A DNA stretch of 64,000 nt from Thiothrix eikelboomii (GCF_900167255.1 NZ_FUYB01000005.1:62001-126000); one strand, 5' to 3'. Shown: positions 25,457 through 34,021, counted from the first letter of the stretch. Notes: generated by a model not told the origin, from the letters alone. Numbers and translations: made by a program.

Positions 25457-26623
25457 TTATAAAATTCGCACTGTGGTGGGAACGACATGTCCGGTTTTGC
25501 CTAGACCGACTAAGCTGACCTCGCCCGTTGAGCAACTTGAAGGTTTAATGCAGTATTTAGAGTTATCCTGCCCATCGCCAATTCTGACTTTGGCTAAGCT
25601 GCTACGACCTTGATTGATTTGTACCTTGTTAGCATTACCAATGACGGAATCTTCTAAGGTATTGGCGACAAACCACCAAGGATAACGGCAATTAATCACA
25701 ATTTTGTCAGTACCAATTTTAAAGTTTCGATAGCGTTGTTGCTCACTCAACATGAACAATTGGGAGTTAGCATCATTGGTTTGAATATCCAGTTCACGAA
25801 TAGTGACCTCCGCAATGCCAGCAAGATCTTCGGGGGCATTGGGGATGGGTGCTTTGAGTTGAGGATTTGCTAGCGGAACATGTAGATCAATAGCGCGTAT
25901 TCGATTTTTTGTATCAAGCTCTAAGCTATAGGGTGTTTCAGCGACTTGATCTAATAAGCGGTTGATTGGGCTGATCATCGTCAGGCTGCGTGCTTGTGAG
26001 CCGGTCACTAAATCAAGCGGGGACGGGGCAAAATTGAGAGCAAGCGTTTCGAGTTGCTCCACAGGAAGATGGAGCGGCATGAATTCTGAACTAGGCTCAC
26101 TGGTTTGGTTGGGGGGTAAAAAATAGCGAGAGGTCACGGTTTTAGGTTTAGGGCGATAGGCTTGTAAAGCAATGTCACTATGATAGCCCGGACTATAAAA
26201 AACCGTTTGCCCATTTTCTTGAGTTTCTAGCCACTGCAATAAACGCCAATCATAAACCTGCTGTTTGCTCGCTTGTAAGGCAGCCAGAATCTGGGTTTCC
26301 GTGAGTGCTGTTACCCGCAGCGTGTGATAAGGCCGAGTAGGTGTGCTATTACGTACAATCAGTTGATGAATAGACAGGCCATTGCCCCATAAATTGATAC
26401 CATCCCCCCCAAAGTCTTTAATTTGTAAACGGCCAATACTGAGTAGGCCATCGCCACTTTTCACTAAAGGTAAGAATGTATTTTCAATCACCAATTGCTG
26501 AATATGCAGTTGTTGATCAGCCTCCAAATGAACTCTTAAGCCTAGATCAATATTCCGATTTTTCCCCTGAATAAATAAAGTGTCATACGCGCCTTCAGAC
26601 GCAATACTTCGAATGATAGTCAT
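25457..26623 (-). CDS. Uncharacterised beta-helix-like protein
   Basis: The 388-residue protein is not recognised. The first 100 residues show short repeating strands of the kind seen in right-handed beta-helices (LFIQGKNRNIDLGLRVHLEA, LHIQQLVIENTFLP, LLSIGRLQIKDFGGDGINLW, LSIHQLIVRNS), with a G-D-G-I-N-L-W turn. The C-terminal part has four Cys, including CIKPSSC, and a similar strand pattern (VTIRELDIQTND, FKIGTDKIVINC). There is no N-terminal signal peptide. The 240-bp region before it is AT-rich and holds no gene. A carbohydrate-binding or -cleaving role is a guess only. Confidence 0.45.
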   Translation of the reverse strand: MTIIRSIASEGAYDTLFIQGKNRNIDLGLRVHLEADQQLHIQQLVIENTFLPLVKSGDGLLSIGRLQIKDFGGDGINLWGNGLSIHQLIVRNSTPTRPYHTLRVTALTETQILAALQASKQQVYDWRLLQWLETQENGQTVFYSPGYHSDIALQAYRPKPKTVTSRYFLPPNQTSEPSSEFMPLHLPVEQLETLALNFAPSPLDLVTGSQARSLTMISPINRLLDQVAETPYSLELDTKNRIRAIDLHVPLANPQLKAPIPNAPEDLAGIAEVTIRELDIQTNDANSQLFMLSEQQRYRNFKIGTDKIVINCRYPWWFVANTLEDSVIGNANKVQINQGRSSLAKVRIGDGQDNSKYCIKPSSCSTGEVSLVGLGKTGHVVPTTVRIL

Positions 26624-26864
26624 GATTTGCCCCCAAATTGACTTTAGCCCTAGTAATCGCTGTATAGATACGATTAATTGGAGTGCAGTAAACAGTCTTT
26701 GTTCAAAATGTATCCAATTTTAACAAGAAATTTGTAAACTTGATCAAGCTTATCAACCTTGTTTGGTGCTGACGGTATGACTAGGTCGAAGCCGTGAGCG
26801 ATGGTCTGGATTTTCGTGCGCTATGAGCGCAAGCTAAGCCGTTTTTTGTTTTAGGCTGATCAGA

Positions 26865-27758
26865 ATGGCTATGCACTCGCAGATGTCTACTTGGCGAGCA
26901 GATATGTATTTGCTGATGACCACGCTGTTAGCGGGTTTGGGTTGGATCTTTTCCAAGGAAGTTGTGGCTGTTTGGCCACCCTTATTATTTTTAGGGGTGC
27001 GCTTTTTCTTAGGGGGCGTACTGCTTTTGCCATTTGCATGGTCGGCAGTCAAACAATTAACGAGCTCTGAATTTAAAATCATTCTGCGCGTGGGTTTATT
27101 GTTTGCTTGCGGCATGGTGCTGTGGATGTTTGGTTTAGCGCATGCACAGCATCTGGGGGTGGGCGCGTTTTTAAATACCTTGGCCATCGTACTCGTGCCG
27201 TTGATTGCACTGGCTTATGGTGAGCGTCCTAGTGTATTAGTGTGGCTGGCTCTACCCCTCGCCTTGTTAGGCATGGCCTTGCTATTTTTAGAAAACCAGT
27301 TTGCGTTAGGTATTGGCGAGCTTGCCTTTTTAGCCGCAGCGGTCGTGTTTGCCTTAAATTTCACTTTGAACAGCCAAGCCGCTTATCACTTACCCATTTT
27401 AGCCTTGACTGCGCTGCAATTAATCATTGTGGGGGTGGTCGGTTTACTCTTATCAGCGGGTTTAGAAACCTGGAGTGTCCAGACTTTTCAGCAGCCTGCG
27501 AGTTTATGGTTGTGGTTAGCTTTAAGTATTTTAGTCTCAACGAGCGGGCGTTTTTTATTGCAAACCAAAGGCCAAGCTTTAACCCCAGCTAGTCATGCGA
27601 TTTTAATCATGACCCTAGAGCCAGTTTGGGTGGCAATCATGGCGGCGATCTGGTTTGGGGAGAGTATGAGTGCTTGGCAGATCACGGGCTGTGTTTTAAT
27701 TTTCACCGCTGTTTTGCTGAGCCGCTGGAAGGTTATTTGGCAGCTACTGAAAGGTTAA
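26865..27758 (+). CDS. EamA/DMT-family transporter
   Basis: The 297-residue integral membrane protein has ten predicted helices arranged as two EamA repeats (first FLGVRFFLGGVLLLPFAW, second starting LAAAVVFALNFTLN and ending ILIMTLEPVWVAIMAAIWFGE). These are drug/metabolite-type exporters of unknown substrate. No clear ribosome site lies before the ATG at 26865; an ATG two codons later is the alternative. A 17-bp near-palindrome (26740-26756) lies in the upstream gap. Confidence 0.85.
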   Translation: MAMHSQMSTWRADMYLLMTTLLAGLGWIFSKEVVAVWPPLLFLGVRFFLGGVLLLPFAWSAVKQLTSSEFKIILRVGLLFACGMVLWMFGLAHAQHLGVGAFLNTLAIVLVPLIALAYGERPSVLVWLALPLALLGMALLFLENQFALGIGELAFLAAAVVFALNFTLNSQAAYHLPILALTALQLIIVGVVGLLLSAGLETWSVQTFQQPASLWLWLALSILVSTSGRFLLQTKGQALTPASHAILIMTLEPVWVAIMAAIWFGESMSAWQITGCVLIFTAVLLSRWKVIWQLLKG

Positions 27759-27852
27759 CTTGCCTAAAACTCGTACAGTATCAATGAGTTTGCCTTAGCT
27801 ACACTTAGTTTTATTCAGAGGTTAATTAAAATAAATAAGCTAAGGATCAATC

Positions 27853-28266
27853 ATGAAAGTACGAACACTAAAGGGAATGAGCCGTCGTTTTGTTGGTTTA
27901 GGGATCGTCGGTGGGTGTTTATTAGTCAGTAGCCTGAGCACCGTTCAAGCGGGATGGAAATTAGAATGTGTCGGACGTAACCCCGCTTGGAGTGTGGACG
28001 TTTTGCCAAAATCTTTACAAACGCGAGTCGGTGGCAAAAGCGCTATTCTGCCTATTTTAGCTAAGAGTCAAGCCCACGGGCGGCATAATCGAGTCGCAAT
28101 CAAAACCAAAATTCGCGGTGCAAATCGCTCAGATCGCTTGGATTTGACCTTAACCTTTACTAAATCATGCCGGAGTAGTGTGAATGGCAAACTGATGAGC
28201 TTTCGTGCTAAGGGTCAGTTTAATCAGACCAGTTTAAGTGGTTGTTGTCGGGCAATTCGTCAATGA
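27853..28266 (+). CDS. Small exported Cys-containing protein (COG3650-like)
   Basis: The 137-residue protein has a clear signal peptide (basic start, hydrophobic core GIVGGCLLVSSLS, cleavage after VQA at about 33). The mature part has GWKLECVGRNPAWSVDV, a central basic region and paired Cys at the end (KSCRSSVNGKLMSFRAKG..., SGCCRA). The layout, W-x-V near the start and C...C-C near the end, resembles small periplasmic or lipoprotein-type COG3650 proteins. The function is unknown. It lies just upstream of the phenol operon control region but is probably independent of it. Confidence 0.45.
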   Translation: MKVRTLKGMSRRFVGLGIVGGCLLVSSLSTVQAGWKLECVGRNPAWSVDVLPKSLQTRVGGKSAILPILAKSQAHGRHNRVAIKTKIRGANRSDRLDLTLTFTKSCRSSVNGKLMSFRAKGQFNQTSLSGCCRAIRQ

Positions 28267-28329
28267 TGAGTTTGTTAGACGGATTGCTGCACTGCATTAC
28301 TCCAAGACATCAAATGTTCTGCCAGCACC

Positions 28330-28343
28330 TGATCATTTGATCA
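28330..28343. promoter_or_regulatory. DmpR/XylR-type upstream activating palindrome
   Basis: TGATCATTTGATCA closely matches the known DmpR/XylR upstream site core (TTGATCAATTGATCAA). It lies about 90 bp upstream of the -24/-12 promoter of dmpK, a normal distance, and dmpR is encoded at the end of the pathway. Confidence 0.7.
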
Positions 28344-28387
28344 AGTCTAGATGAGCCAGATAAATAATCATAGTGTTAGTATTTTTA

Positions 28388-28400
28388 TAAGTAATTGATT
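28388..28400 (-). promoter_or_regulatory. IHF consensus site
   Basis: The minus-strand sequence AATCAATTACTTA fits the IHF consensus WATCAANNNNTTR exactly and lies in an AT-rich stretch between the upstream activator site and the sigma-54 promoter, where IHF normally bends DNA at such promoters. Confidence 0.6.
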
Positions 28401-28427
28401 AATTTGGTTTAATTTTATTTAAATTAA

Positions 28428-28444
28428 TTGGCATGCCTTTTGCT
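28428..28444 (+). promoter_or_regulatory. Sigma-54 (-24/-12) promoter of the dmp operon
   Basis: TTGGCATGCCTTTTGCT has the invariant GG (28430-28431) and GC (28442-28443) with the required 10-bp gap and matches TGGCAC-N5-TTGC. Transcription would begin near 28455, about 40 bases before the dmpK start. Confidence 0.8.
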
Positions 28445-28492
28445 AGACAAAAGCAACCCGTTTGGTTGACTGTTTTGGAGGAAACAAAACCA

Positions 28493-28747
28493 ATGGAAGC
28501 TAGCCTAGTTGAACCCTTTTTCCAGCCACGTTATGTGCGTGTGACTCGAGTACGTGATCAGCGTTTTGTGGAATTTGATTTTTCCATTGGTGATCCGAGT
28601 TTGTTTGTGGAGTTGGTATTGCCGTTTGCGCAATTTCAGCAGTTCTGTCAACGCAATCAAGTGGTGGAAGTGAGTGCCGAGCAAGCTGCTCAAGTCGATT
28701 ATGACCAGCTGAAATGGCGCTTTGGCAAACCTGGGGTTCGGGATTAG
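28493..28747 (+). CDS. dmpK: Phenol hydroxylase assembly subunit P0 (DmpK)
   Basis: This is the small P0 protein of multicomponent phenol hydroxylases, needed for assembly of the active oxygenase rather than catalysis. The 84-residue product has VEPFFQPRYVRVTRVRDQRFVEFDFSIGDP in two recognisable blocks and LPFAQFQQFC, typical of DmpK/PoxA. An in-frame ATG at 28433 lies inside the sigma-54 promoter and cannot be the start; the ATG at 28493 is preceded by GGAGG. It is first in the dmpKLMNOP order. Confidence 0.85.
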   Translation: MEASLVEPFFQPRYVRVTRVRDQRFVEFDFSIGDPSLFVELVLPFAQFQQFCQRNQVVEVSAEQAAQVDYDQLKWRFGKPGVRD

Positions 28748-28773
28748 GTGTTTGTTACTGGAGGAGAACCTGC

Positions 28774-29772
28774 ATGTCTTTGAATATTGCTGCAAAAGAA
28801 ATTAAGCCGCTGCGCCTCAACTATGCGCATCTTGCCCGGCGGATGGGTGAGCATAAACCTGCCACGCGCTATCAAGAAGCGGTTTATGATGTCCAACCGA
28901 CCACTAATTTCCACTATCCACCGAGCTGGGACCCAAGCCGCAAACTCTATGATACCGCCCGCACCGCGATTGTGATGCAGGACTGGTATAGCTTTACTGA
29001 TCCACGTCAATTCTATTACACCAGCTATGTGGCCGCGCGCGCTAAGCAGCAAGAGATTATGGAAAGTAATTTCGAGCTAGTGGAAAAGCGTCATTTGTTA
29101 CAAAGCCTACCCGCTGAATTAGCCGAGCAGCTTCGCCAAGTGCTGATTCCGCTGCGCCACTACGAATACGGCGCGAATATGAATAACCAAGATATTTGCC
29201 ATCGTGGTTACGGCACGACGATTACTTCCCTTGCATCTTTCAATGGTTTTGACCGAATTGGTATGGCGCAGTATCTATCTCGGATTGCCTTGCTCTTGGA
29301 TGAGAATGAAGAAACTTCACTGCATGCAGCGAAACAAGCATGGCTAGAGGCCCCGACTTGGCAAGGCCTACGCCATGCGCTGGAAGATAGCTTCGTGCTC
29401 GATGATTGGTTCGAGATATTAGTCGTACAAGATGTGGTGATGGATGGTTTACTTTATCCACTGATTTACGAGGGCTTTATTAGCCAAGTGGCCGCGCAAG
29501 GGGGAAGCGCCTTCTTAATGCTCACTCAGTTTATGAATGAGTGGAATGAAGAAAATAGCCGCTGGACGAATCAATTACTGAAAGTCACTGCCAGTGAATC
29601 GGCTGCGAATGCAGAGCTGCTAGCGCAATGGACACAAACTTGGTTAGTCCGCCTTGAGCAAGCCTTCATGCCGATTGCGCAATTAGCCTTCGGGGAGCAA
29701 GGCGCTGAGCAATTAGCCACTGTAAAAGCCACATTGCTAGCACGGTTAGCTAAGCAAGGCATCAAGGTATAA
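28774..29772 (+). CDS. dmpL: Phenol hydroxylase oxygenase beta subunit P1 (DmpL)
   Basis: The 332-residue beta subunit of the (alpha-beta-gamma)2 di-iron hydroxylase lacks the metal ligands but has the same ferritin-like helical fold. Family markers: PATRYQEAVYDVQPTTNFHYPP in two parts, WDPSRKLYDTARTAIVM, WYSFTDPRQFYYTSYVAARA and LRHYEYGANMNNQDICHRGYG. Length matches DmpL. The ATG at 28774 follows GGAGGAG; a longer frame overlaps dmpK and is discounted. Confidence 0.93.
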   Translation: MSLNIAAKEIKPLRLNYAHLARRMGEHKPATRYQEAVYDVQPTTNFHYPPSWDPSRKLYDTARTAIVMQDWYSFTDPRQFYYTSYVAARAKQQEIMESNFELVEKRHLLQSLPAELAEQLRQVLIPLRHYEYGANMNNQDICHRGYGTTITSLASFNGFDRIGMAQYLSRIALLLDENEETSLHAAKQAWLEAPTWQGLRHALEDSFVLDDWFEILVVQDVVMDGLLYPLIYEGFISQVAAQGGSAFLMLTQFMNEWNEENSRWTNQLLKVTASESAANAELLAQWTQTWLVRLEQAFMPIAQLAFGEQGAEQLATVKATLLARLAKQGIKV

Positions 29773-29782
29773 GGAGTCGGGC

Positions 29783-30055
29783 ATGTCAGAACATAAAGTA
29801 TTCATGATTTTCCAAAATACAGCCGATGCACAGCCCTTCATTTCGGCTTTTGCCCAAGAAAATTCAGCGGCCACTCTAGATTATCAGCCCGGTATGGTCA
29901 GGATTGAAGGCTTGGGTGAGCTTGGCATTACCCAAGCAGTGGTCTCGGAGTTGGCGGGGCGCGAGGTGAATTTGCAGGAGCTGCATCTCACCTTGATTTC
30001 CCTGTCCGGCAATATTGATGAAGACGACGATTATTTCCGTATTACTCGCCACTAA
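29783..30055 (+). CDS. dmpM: Phenol hydroxylase regulatory (effector) protein P2 (DmpM)
   Basis: DmpM is the cofactorless effector protein that binds the hydroxylase and speeds turnover, like MmoB in methane monooxygenase. The 90-residue product has the typical FMIFQNTADAQPFISAF start, the MVRIEGLGELGI core strand and an acidic C-terminus (IDEDDDYFRITRH). Length equals the family norm. The ribosome site AAGGAG is well spaced; the gene is 11 bp after dmpL. Confidence 0.93.
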   Translation: MSEHKVFMIFQNTADAQPFISAFAQENSAATLDYQPGMVRIEGLGELGITQAVVSELAGREVNLQELHLTLISLSGNIDEDDDYFRITRH

Positions 30056-30067
30056 GAGGAGCAAGTC

Positions 30068-31612
30068 ATGGCTAAGAAATTAAATATGCGTAAGCGTTAT
30101 GAACTGCTCACCCGTGGTTTGGGTTGGGAGCCGACGTATCAGCCAAAAGAAAAAGTTTTCGCCCAAGAAGCTTACGAAGGCATCAAAATTACTGATTGGA
30201 GCAAATGGGAAGACCCCTTCCGCCTGACTGCGGATGCCTATTGGAAATACCAAGCGGAAAAAGACAAGAAGCTCTATGCGGTGATGGATAGCTTCGCGCA
30301 AAACAATGCGCATCTAAATTTGGCGGATGCGAGTTACGTGAATGCGCTTAAGTTGTTCATTCAAGGGGTTAGCCCGTTGGAGTATGCAGCCCATCGTAAT
30401 TTTGCGCGGTTAGCGCGTCAATTCAGCGGGGAGGGTGCACAGATTGCTTGCCAAATGCAGTCAATTGATGAATTGCGCCATGCCCAAACCCAGATTCATA
30501 CGATTAGCCATTACAACAAGCATTTCCACGGCATGCACGACCCTTTCCACATGTTTGATCGGGTTTGGTATTTATCAGTACCGAAGTCTTATTTCGATGA
30601 TGCGAGTGCTGCCGGACCATTTGAGTTTATTACTTCAGTATCTTTCTCATTTGAATATTTGCTGACTAATTTACTGTTCGTGCCCTTTATGTCGGGGGCG
30701 GCTTATAACGGTGATATGGCAACGGTCACCTTTGGTTTCTCGGCGCAATCCGATGAATCGCGCCACATGACACTCGGCTTAGAGATCATCAAATTTTTGT
30801 TGGAACAACATGAAGATAATCTGCCGATTGTGCAAGGCTGGATTGATAAGCATTTCTGGCGTGCCTATCGCTTACTCGGTTTGGTGGCGATGATGCAGGA
30901 TTATTTCTTGCCAGAAAGCCCTATGTCGTGGAAGGAAGGTTGGCAGATTTACTTCGTGGAAAATGCAGGTGCACTGTTCAATGATTTAGCCCGTTATGGC
31001 TTACGCATGCCGAAGTATCACGAGATTGCTACCGCCGAAGCGGATCATATTAGTCATCAAGTGTTTGGGATTTTCTACAACTATATTCATGCGGCGGCCT
31101 TTAATTTAGGTTTGCCGAGCGAAGCTAAAATGAATTGGCTCTCTGAAAAATACCCCGATACCTTCGATAAATATTACCGCCCTCGCATGGAAATGTGGGC
31201 AGAAATGGCGAAAGAGGGTAAGCGTTTCTTCAATATGGGTTTGCCACAACTTTGCCAAGTCTGCCAAATTCCAATGGGTTTCACTGAAATTGCTAAGGGC
31301 GAACCGATGCAGGTGGCTTATCGTGTCAGTGAATTCAGGGGCGATAAATTCCATACCTGCTCGGATGGCTGCAAAGATATTTTTGATCATGAGCCAGAAA
31401 AGTATGTGAATGCTTGGTTACCCGTGCATCAAATTTTCCAAGGCAATTGTGGTGGTGCAACCGTACCGGATGTGTTGGCTTGGTATCACTTCCATCCTGA
31501 AGATGGCGGTGATTATGCAGGTTCAGCTGATGAAGCACGCTGGAAAGCTATGAAAGGCACCGCAGCTTCCAGTACAGCCGCTGCTAAAACCGCACCCGCT
31601 GATGCAGCCTAG
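30068..31612 (+). CDS. dmpN: Phenol hydroxylase catalytic alpha subunit P3 (DmpN)
   Basis: DmpN holds the carboxylate-bridged di-iron centre that hydroxylates phenol to catechol. The six ligands are in place: Glu105 (SPLEYAAH), Glu135 and His138 (SIDELRHAQ), Glu196 (SFSFEYLL), Glu230 and His233 (SDESRHMTL). A YHS-like Cys cluster lies near the C-terminus (LCQVCQIPMGF, CSDGCKDIF). Length (514) matches. The last 20 residues are an Ala/Thr/Lys tail (TAASSTAAAKTAPADAA) that I would not expect in the family and that is probably disordered. Confidence 0.96.
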   Translation: MAKKLNMRKRYELLTRGLGWEPTYQPKEKVFAQEAYEGIKITDWSKWEDPFRLTADAYWKYQAEKDKKLYAVMDSFAQNNAHLNLADASYVNALKLFIQGVSPLEYAAHRNFARLARQFSGEGAQIACQMQSIDELRHAQTQIHTISHYNKHFHGMHDPFHMFDRVWYLSVPKSYFDDASAAGPFEFITSVSFSFEYLLTNLLFVPFMSGAAYNGDMATVTFGFSAQSDESRHMTLGLEIIKFLLEQHEDNLPIVQGWIDKHFWRAYRLLGLVAMMQDYFLPESPMSWKEGWQIYFVENAGALFNDLARYGLRMPKYHEIATAEADHISHQVFGIFYNYIHAAAFNLGLPSEAKMNWLSEKYPDTFDKYYRPRMEMWAEMAKEGKRFFNMGLPQLCQVCQIPMGFTEIAKGEPMQVAYRVSEFRGDKFHTCSDGCKDIFDHEPEKYVNAWLPVHQIFQGNCGGATVPDVLAWYHFHPEDGGDYAGSADEARWKAMKGTAASSTAAAKTAPADAA

Positions 31613-31623
31613 GAGAGATAACA

Positions 31624-31986
31624 ATGGCCGTTAACTGTATTCAAGGCGATTACCCATCCATCAATATGGATAGCGTCGACCGCTTTCATGGCAATCAATT
31701 GGTCTATGTGGGTTGGGATAACCACACCAGTATTAGTACCGCGAATGCCTATCCTTTGCCACCTGATATGCCTTTTGGTGCTTTGACGGAGGCCGTGTTG
31801 CCGAGTGTGTTAGCACCCCATCCAGATTTTGCCTTGATTGATTGGGGCAAAGTTCAGTGGCTGCTGGACGGGCAAACTTTCACACCGGATATGAGTAAGA
31901 GCCTGAGAGAGAATGGCGTAGGGCATAAGTCCTTAATCCGCTTCAAAACCCCCGAATTGACAGGCTATAAGGGTACGGGGAATTAG
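31624..31986 (+). CDS. dmpO: Phenol hydroxylase gamma subunit P4 (DmpO)
   Basis: The third (gamma) subunit of the oxygenase. The 120-residue protein has DRFHGNQLVYVGWDNHTSIS, then the PLPPDMPFGALTEAVLPSVLAPHPDF block and a C-terminal RENGVGHKSLIRFKTPELTGY, all standard for DmpO. The ribosome site GGAGAG precedes the ATG. A palindromic repeat unit lies between this gene and dmpP, a 115-bp gap where the others are about 10 bp. Confidence 0.92.
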   Translation: MAVNCIQGDYPSINMDSVDRFHGNQLVYVGWDNHTSISTANAYPLPPDMPFGALTEAVLPSVLAPHPDFALIDWGKVQWLLDGQTFTPDMSKSLRENGVGHKSLIRFKTPELTGYKGTGN

Positions 31987-31989
31987 CAG

Positions 31990-32078
31990 GCTAACTCAAC
32001 CCCTCCTAAGCACCCCTTGTCAAAGGCGGAACTAAAAAACCCCTTCCCTGATAAGGGAGGGTTGGGGTGGGGTTGGCA
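31990..32078. repeat. Palindromic intergenic repeat between dmpO and dmpP
   Basis: An outer stem CAACCCC (31997-32003) pairs with GGGGTTG (32069-32075), and an inner hairpin CCCT-GATA-AGGG (32046-32057) is followed by G-rich direct repeats (GGGTTGGGGTGGGG). The composition (CCCCTCC, CCTGATAAGGGAGGG) is that of the interspersed GC-rich palindromic repeats found between genes in many proteobacteria. Confidence 0.6.
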
Positions 32079-32101
32079 TCAGCTCCTAAAAGGATTACAC
32101 A

Positions 32102-33166
32102 ATGAGCTATCAATTAACCATTGAGCCGATTGGCGAAACCATCGAAGTGGAAGAAGGCCAGACTCTCTTAGATGCAGCCTTGCGGGCTGGGATTTACCTA
32201 CCGCATGCTTGTGGGCATGGCTTATGCGGTACTTGCAAAGTCGAAGTGCTGGAGGGGGAGATTGAACACGGTGAGGCCTCACCTTTTGCCTTAATGGATA
32301 TGGAACGTGAAGATGGTAAATGTTTAGCCTGCTGTGCACGTGCCGTCGGCGATCTGACGATTGAAGCCGATCTGGAAGAAGATCCTGATGCCCAGCATTT
32401 TCCAGTCCGTGATTTTGTTGGGGTGGTGTCTAAAATTGAGACTTTAACGCCCCGAATTAAAAGTATTTTTCTGGCAATTGAGAATGGTGGGATCGAGTTT
32501 CAAGCCGGACATTATATCAATCTGCTGATTCCGGGCATGGAAGCGTTACCACGAGCCTTTTCGATAGCTAGCCCACCTTCTGAGCAGCATCTGATTGAGT
32601 TGAATGTTGCTTTAGTCGAGGGCGGCAAGGGTACGCAATGGCTGCACAATAGCTTAAAAGTGGGCGATGAGTTGCGTTTTAATGGTCCGTATGGGCGCTT
32701 TTATGTGCGTAACTCAGCCAAAGAACCTATGCTGTTTTTAGCTGGTGGTTCTGGCTTATCTAGCCCTAAGTCGATGATTTTGCATCTATTTGAGCAGAAT
32801 GAATCTCGACCGGTTACTTTCATTTATGGCGCACGTAATCAAGCTGAACTCTATTACCGCGATCTGTTTGAAGAGCTAGGGCGGGATTATCCGAATTTTA
32901 CTTATCTGCCAGTACTGTCAGCAGAGCCAGACGATTCAGATTGGCAAGGCTTGCGTGGTTTTGTGCATGAAGCGGCTAAAACCCATTTTGGTGGCAAGTT
33001 CGCAGGGCATAAGGCGTATCTGTGTGGTCCTCCCGCGATGATTGATGCTTGCATCACTACTTTAATGCAAGGGCGCTTGTTCGAGCGGGATATGTATATG
33101 GAAAATTTCTATACCCAAGCCAGCCGTACTGCTGCCCCCAAAAGCCCCTTGTTTAAAAATATTTGA
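32102..33166 (+). CDS. dmpP: Phenol hydroxylase reductase P5 (DmpP)
   Basis: DmpP passes electrons from NADH through FAD and a [2Fe-2S] centre to the oxygenase. The N-terminal ferredoxin domain has CGHGLCGTCKVEV and the fourth Cys in CLACCARA (about residues 38-80); the FAD-binding motif is RAFSIASPP; the NAD motif is LAGGSGLSSPKSM; the end is YLCGPPAMIDAC. Length (354) matches. The palindromic repeat just upstream may limit its expression relative to the oxygenase genes. Confidence 0.94.
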   Translation: MSYQLTIEPIGETIEVEEGQTLLDAALRAGIYLPHACGHGLCGTCKVEVLEGEIEHGEASPFALMDMEREDGKCLACCARAVGDLTIEADLEEDPDAQHFPVRDFVGVVSKIETLTPRIKSIFLAIENGGIEFQAGHYINLLIPGMEALPRAFSIASPPSEQHLIELNVALVEGGKGTQWLHNSLKVGDELRFNGPYGRFYVRNSAKEPMLFLAGGSGLSSPKSMILHLFEQNESRPVTFIYGARNQAELYYRDLFEELGRDYPNFTYLPVLSAEPDDSDWQGLRGFVHEAAKTHFGGKFAGHKAYLCGPPAMIDACITTLMQGRLFERDMYMENFYTQASRTAAPKSPLFKNI

Positions 33167-33175
33167 GGAAAGCCA

Positions 33176-34003
33176 ATGAGTAGCAATCCAGAAATCGCTC
33201 AGAGTATTCAAGCCGCCGGTATTGCAACCAACTATCACGATCAGGGCCGTGGTGAGCCTGTGCTATTGATTCATGGCTCGGGCCCTGGGGTGAGTGCATG
33301 GGCAAATTGGCGTTTAAGTTTACCTGTGCTCAGTCAAAATTTCCGTGTAATTGCCCCGGATATGGCAGGGTTTGGGTTTAGTGAGCGCCCTGCGAATTAT
33401 CAATACAGCATGGAAAATTGGGTGACGCAAGCCGTAGGTTTATTGGATGCGCTGAATATTACCAAAGCTTCGGTAGTCGGGAATTCCTTTGGTGGGGCGT
33501 TAGCTTTAGCACTGGCGATTCGCCACCCTGAGCGCGTCAATAAATTGGTATTGATGGGGAGTGTCGGTGTGCCTTTCAAAATCACGGAAGGTTTAGACCG
33601 TGTGTGGGGCTATCAGCCTTCTTTGGAGGCGATGAAAAGTTTGCTGGATATTTTTGCCTATAATCGCGCTTTAGTGACGGATGAGTTAGCCGAGCTACGT
33701 TATCAAGCGAGTATCCGCCCCGGTTTCCAAGAATCGTTTGCAGCGATGTTCCCCGCACCACGTCAACGCTGGGTGGATGCGATGGCTAGCGCATTGGCAG
33801 ATATTCGGGCGTTGTCGCATCACACTTTGATTATTCATGGGCGGGATGATCAAGTAATTCCTTTGCAGAATGCCTATCAGTTACTCGATTTGATTGAACA
33901 GGCGGAGCTGCATGTGTTTGGGCAGTGTGGGCATTGGACACAGATTGAACATGCGACGGCTTTTAATCGTTTGGTTGGTGATTTTTTGCAAGCAGCCGAC
34001 TAG
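33176..34003 (+). CDS. dmpD: 2-hydroxymuconic semialdehyde hydrolase (DmpD)
   Basis: This alpha/beta hydrolase cleaves the ring-fission product to 2-hydroxypenta-2,4-dienoate, the hydrolytic branch of the meta pathway. The oxyanion stretch LLIHGSGPGVSAWANW, nucleophile elbow GNSFGGALAL (Ser), catalytic Asp in HGRDDQVIP and His in CGHWTQIEH are all seen. Length (275) is normal. In the Pseudomonas dmp order dmpD follows dmpC; here it is between dmpP and dmpQ, 9 bp after dmpP. Confidence 0.92.
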   Translation: MSSNPEIAQSIQAAGIATNYHDQGRGEPVLLIHGSGPGVSAWANWRLSLPVLSQNFRVIAPDMAGFGFSERPANYQYSMENWVTQAVGLLDALNITKASVVGNSFGGALALALAIRHPERVNKLVLMGSVGVPFKITEGLDRVWGYQPSLEAMKSLLDIFAYNRALVTDELAELRYQASIRPGFQESFAAMFPAPRQRWVDAMASALADIRALSHHTLIIHGRDDQVIPLQNAYQLLDLIEQAELHVFGQCGHWTQIEHATAFNRLVGDFLQAAD

Positions 34004-34021
34004 ATAGAACGAAGTGCTTTA

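Noticed and set aside
28433-28492. Upstream in-frame ATG for dmpK at 28433
   Set aside because: It lies within the -24/-12 promoter element, upstream of the expected transcript start; the ATG at 28493 has GGAGG before it.
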